Shown: in pieces, positions 6,805-8,859 of the stretch
Layout: each line of letters starts with the position of its first letter
Position numbering within the stretch: the first letter of the stretch is position 1
Origin: Acidimicrobiales bacterium
GTDB taxonomy: Bacteria; Actinomycetota; Acidimicrobiia; Acidimicrobiales; JABEUL01
Assembly: GCA_027451605.1 (NCBI GenBank)
Contig: DAIDJA010000060.1
Span: forward strand, 1-8,859
DNA length: 8,859 bases
Direction of reading: 5' to 3'
Position numbers and translations under genes: made by a program
The notes under the pieces: generated by a model
What the model saw: the letters and a program-made list of their open reading frames with translations, nothing else
Database searches by the model: none
What the model was told of the DNA's origin: nothing

Positions 6805-8793
6805 TTAACCGGGTACGGAAGCACTTGATTTCACACCGTTGACAATCGTATATACTGCTCCGGATTCAGTTACTTCCAAACAAAAAGATGCGGTGGGGCA
6901 TGAAATTCCGATCGGAAGCTTTGGCACAACTGTTGATATATTGCTAAAGAATGAACTCGCGAATTGACAAAATCCGGATGAATAACACGAAATACCTCTG
7001 ACCGTAGTAGATCCTTGGGCAGGGACGTTCAAACCCGACTGAACATTGTACGACGGGTTCGGACCGGTACCGCCTATCAGCCAATAGGGTCCGGATTGGC
7101 TAACGGCCTCACACGAATTTGTTACAAAGCACGATACGTAGTAAAACCCATTTCCCGTTGCATATTGTGACGGATTTGACCACTTGCTTCCGTTAAAGAC
7201 CATGTAGTGACCCGAGTCGTCAACGGCCATGCAGAAAGATGAGGAAGTACATGAAACCGAATTAAGGCCCCCGTATGCCTTATCAACTGGGGTAGGTTGC
7301 TGCCATCCGGAAACGGCACCCTTATATTCCAGAGCGTTACCTGACCCGTCAACAGCGATACAGAAAGACGAGGAAGTACATGAAACCGAATTCAGGAATC
7401 CGTTAGTATCAATTGTCTTCGGATCTTGCCACTTGCCCGAATAAATTATCGCATTCCCATTCTTGTCAACGGCCATGCAAAATTGTACGGAAGGACACGA
7501 TACTGAAGTAATGTATACCCCGTGTTCTCTCAGTCCTATATAACCGACCGTAGGCATAGTACTACCGTTATATATCGAATATAGTCCGGAGGCCCCGACT
7601 CCCATACAAAAGGTCCGGGTCGAACAGCTTACTGCCGTAAAGGAGTTTGATATCGAATCCATCGAGATAAATTTCGACAGTTGAGACTTTGAATAGAAAT
7701 AAGAACCGCCGTATCCCACGATGGCGCATTCAAGCGGAACGGAAGATACTACACAGGAAACATCTGAAATATTTAGGTCACTCACAGAAATCTTGGTCCA
7801 ATTTGATCCGGAAGCGGACGTACCGACAAAGATATTATTAGACTGATCCGATGCCAAACAGTTTCCGGAACTATCACATGAAATCGAATTCAAGTGCCCC
7901 AATGGGTCGATAAGGGTAGGAGAAGACCAAGATCCCGAGTTATAAGACACCGCGTATCCACCCCCATCTATCAAAACGCAACTTTCCGGTGCATAACATG
8001 ATATTCCGGTCGGATATATCTTGTCAACACTGTGAGGGCCGCCCCACTTCGAGCCGGAATAAACTACGGCATTCCCCGCGTCATCAACGGCGAGACAACT
8101 GGTAGCAGAGCCACATGAGACTTGCACCATATAATTAGCGGTCGATTGCTTTGAAGTTTCGATTTGGTTAAGCTTTTTCCAGCCGGATCCGGTATATGTA
8201 AGCTCTTCTCCGTTTGAATCTACTGCCACACAAAACTTCTTGGTTACGCACGAAACCGAATTTAATGTCTGCTTTAAGCCGGGTGATGCGGGTTCGGGTG
8301 AACTAAACGAGGACCCGTTAAAAATTAAATAGTCCGACTGTCCGTCAACTGCCATACAAAAAGTGGGTGAAACACACGACACTGAGGTTAAAAAATTATG
8401 CGGATCTGCCGGTAATACATGCGACCAGCCAGTCCCGTTAAATATCAATGCGTTTCCGATTGAATCGACTGCCATGCAGAACTTCAAAGACACACAGGAA
8501 ACAGATCTGGGGCTTGACACCAATAAATTGGCGATCTGCTCATTTGACCTATGCACGGCAACAGTGGAAGCCCTCGAAACGGGAGTCACTGAAGTAGTTA
8601 ACGAAAAGGTTAACACTGTCGTTGTTAGGACAGTTAGGATGACAGAAAAAAGTATTACGACGATTCTTCTCCTAGTTGTCGATTTGGATTTGCTTTTCTT
8701 ATCCAAATTCTCGGATGTTGGAGACGAGATTTGATTTCTGAGTACCGCCAAGATTCTCCTCTTTTTACTTAGATTTAACCCACAGTTAACCAT
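6805..8793 (-). CDS. Membrane-anchored protein with 14 tandem Cys-paired repeats (probable beta-propeller)
   Basis: A 662-residue protein of unknown function. A basic N-terminus (KKRR at 10-13, TTRRR at 39-43) precedes one hydrophobic segment at about 44-66, so the rest is probably outside, held by an uncleaved anchor or released by signal peptidase. Residues 97-655 are 14 tandem repeats of roughly 40 residues with the pattern S-V-S-C-x5-C-M-A-V-D-x2-G-N-A-x3-Y-x-G-S-x-W. Units begin near 97, 137, 179, 224, 263, 303, 344, 387, 430, 469, 512, 552, 600 and 629. Both Cys are present in every unit (spacing five, but eight in unit 7), so disulfides are likely. The beta-strand-like pattern and the count 14 suggest two seven-bladed propellers; this is inference. 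No enzyme motif is seen. ATG 8793 has TTTAGG nine bases before it, whereas TTG 8820 has no ribosome binding site, so the shorter start is chosen. Confidence 0.85.
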   Translation of the reverse strand: MVNCGLNLSKKRRILAVLRNQISSPTSENLDKKSKSKSTTRRRIVVILFSVILTVLTTTVLTFSLTTSVTPVSRASTVAVHRSNEQIANLLVSSPRSVSCVSLKFCMAVDSIGNALIFNGTGWSHVLPADPHNFLTSVSCVSPTFCMAVDGQSDYLIFNGSSFSSPEPASPGLKQTLNSVSCVTKKFCVAVDSNGEELTYTGSGWKKLNQIETSKQSTANYMVQVSCGSATSCLAVDDAGNAVVYSGSKWGGPHSVDKIYPTGISCYAPESCVLIDGGGYAVSYNSGSWSSPTLIDPLGHLNSISCDSSGNCLASDQSNNIFVGTSASGSNWTKISVSDLNISDVSCVVSSVPLECAIVGYGGSYFYSKSQLSKFISMDSISNSFTAVSCSTRTFCMGVGASGLYSIYNGSTMPTVGYIGLREHGVYITSVSCPSVQFCMAVDKNGNAIIYSGKWQDPKTIDTNGFLNSVSCTSSSFCIAVDGSGNALEYKGAVSGWQQPTPVDKAYGGLNSVSCTSSSFCMAVDDSGHYMVFNGSKWSNPSQYATGNGFYYVSCFVTNSCEAVSQSGPYWLIGGTGPNPSYNVQSGLNVPAQGSTTVRGISCYSSGFCQFASSFFSNISTVVPKLPIGISCPTASFCLEVTESGAVYTIVNGVKSSASVPG
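6835..8505 (-). repeat. Coding repeat array: 14 copies of a ~40-codon Cys-pair unit
   Basis: The array covers most of the 662-residue protein. Unit length is mostly 39-45 codons, with unit 12 at 48 and unit 13 only 29. Units 1-3 and 9-11 are closest to consensus (SVSC, FC, AVD, then G or N followed by Y/F and G). Units 5-7 and 12-14 are more diverged, but the Cys pair is kept throughout. The pattern is one of old duplication with strong selection on the Cys residues. Confidence 0.85.
7232..7392 (-). repeat. Near-identical 32-bp direct repeats in units 10 and 11
   Basis: Positions 7232-7263 and 7361-7392 are identical except for one base (T/C at the ninth position) and lie exactly 129 bp (43 codons) apart. 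Both encode N-S-V-S-C-T-S-S-S-F-C, using the same codons. The other units of the array are far less similar in DNA, so this pair points to a recent unit duplication or gene conversion inside the gene. Confidence 0.8.
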
Positions 8794-8802
8794 CTTATTA
8801 CG

Positions 8803-8808
8803 CCTAAA
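8803..8808 (-). promoter_or_regulatory. Ribosome binding site (TTTAGG) deciding the ATG start at 8793
   Basis: TTTAGG on the minus strand ends nine bases before ATG 8793. The TTG at 8820 and the TTG at 8814 have only AT-rich sequence before them. This supports removing nine residues from the longest reading frame. Confidence 0.5.
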
Positions 8809-8859
8809 CTTCAAAGGCAATATGAAAATAAGATTTATTTATCGGGGATCTGACTTATT

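Noticed and set aside
7122..7444. Open frames of 71-76 codons on either strand within the Cys-repeat array
   Set aside because: Both are out-of-frame shadows of the repeat units; their own internal repetition mirrors the near-identical DNA copies.
8363..8734. 123-codon plus-strand open frame
   Set aside because: It lies wholly antisense to the Cys-repeat gene, has no ribosome site that I can see, and its openness follows from the repetitive codon use of the opposite strand.

Overview
The window looks like chromosomal DNA from a low-to-moderate GC (about 40% by eye) Gram-positive-type bacterium, most likely an actinobacterium of the Acidimicrobiia kind. This is inferred from protein style: an actinobacterial-type GT4 glycosyltransferase N-terminus, a YfhO-like giant membrane protein, and Cys-paired 'SVSC...FCMAVD' repeats that I associate with Actinobacteria. 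No rRNA, tRNA, transposase, integrase, phage gene or CRISPR array is visible, and the species cannot be fixed from the window.

Layout. (1) Positions 1-409, minus strand: the first 136 codons of a GT4 glycosyltransferase, cut by the window edge. (2) Positions 410-886: an AT-rich divergent intergenic region with a tandem 13-14 bp repeat, possible promoters for both flanking genes, and a possible leader peptide ORF. (3) Positions 887-3607, plus strand: a 906-residue polytopic membrane protein of the YfhO/GT-C-like kind. (4) A 23-bp convergent gap. (5) Positions 3631-6633, minus strand: a membrane-anchored protein with an N-terminal YVTN/YncE-like beta-propeller and a C-terminal phosphoesterase (alkaline-phosphatase superfamily) domain. 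(6) A 171-bp gap with an imperfect hairpin. (7) Positions 6805-8793, minus strand: a membrane-anchored protein made of 14 tandem repeats of about 40 residues, every one carrying a Cys pair.

How they may work together. The glycosyltransferase and the YfhO-like protein are divergently transcribed and both fit cell-surface glycan or glycolipid assembly. The two minus-strand genes both encode a single N-terminal anchor followed by a large extracytoplasmic repeat domain, probably propellers in both cases. They share the same spacing of a short TTTAGG element nine bases before an ATG. The whole window therefore reads as an envelope/cell-surface neighbourhood; a direct functional link between the two halves is inference only.

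Start sites. Three genes can be opened at TTG codons. For the two minus-strand genes an ATG slightly downstream has a better-placed ribosome binding site, and those ATGs are used here. For the YfhO-like gene the TTG is kept because GAAGG lies nine bases before it.
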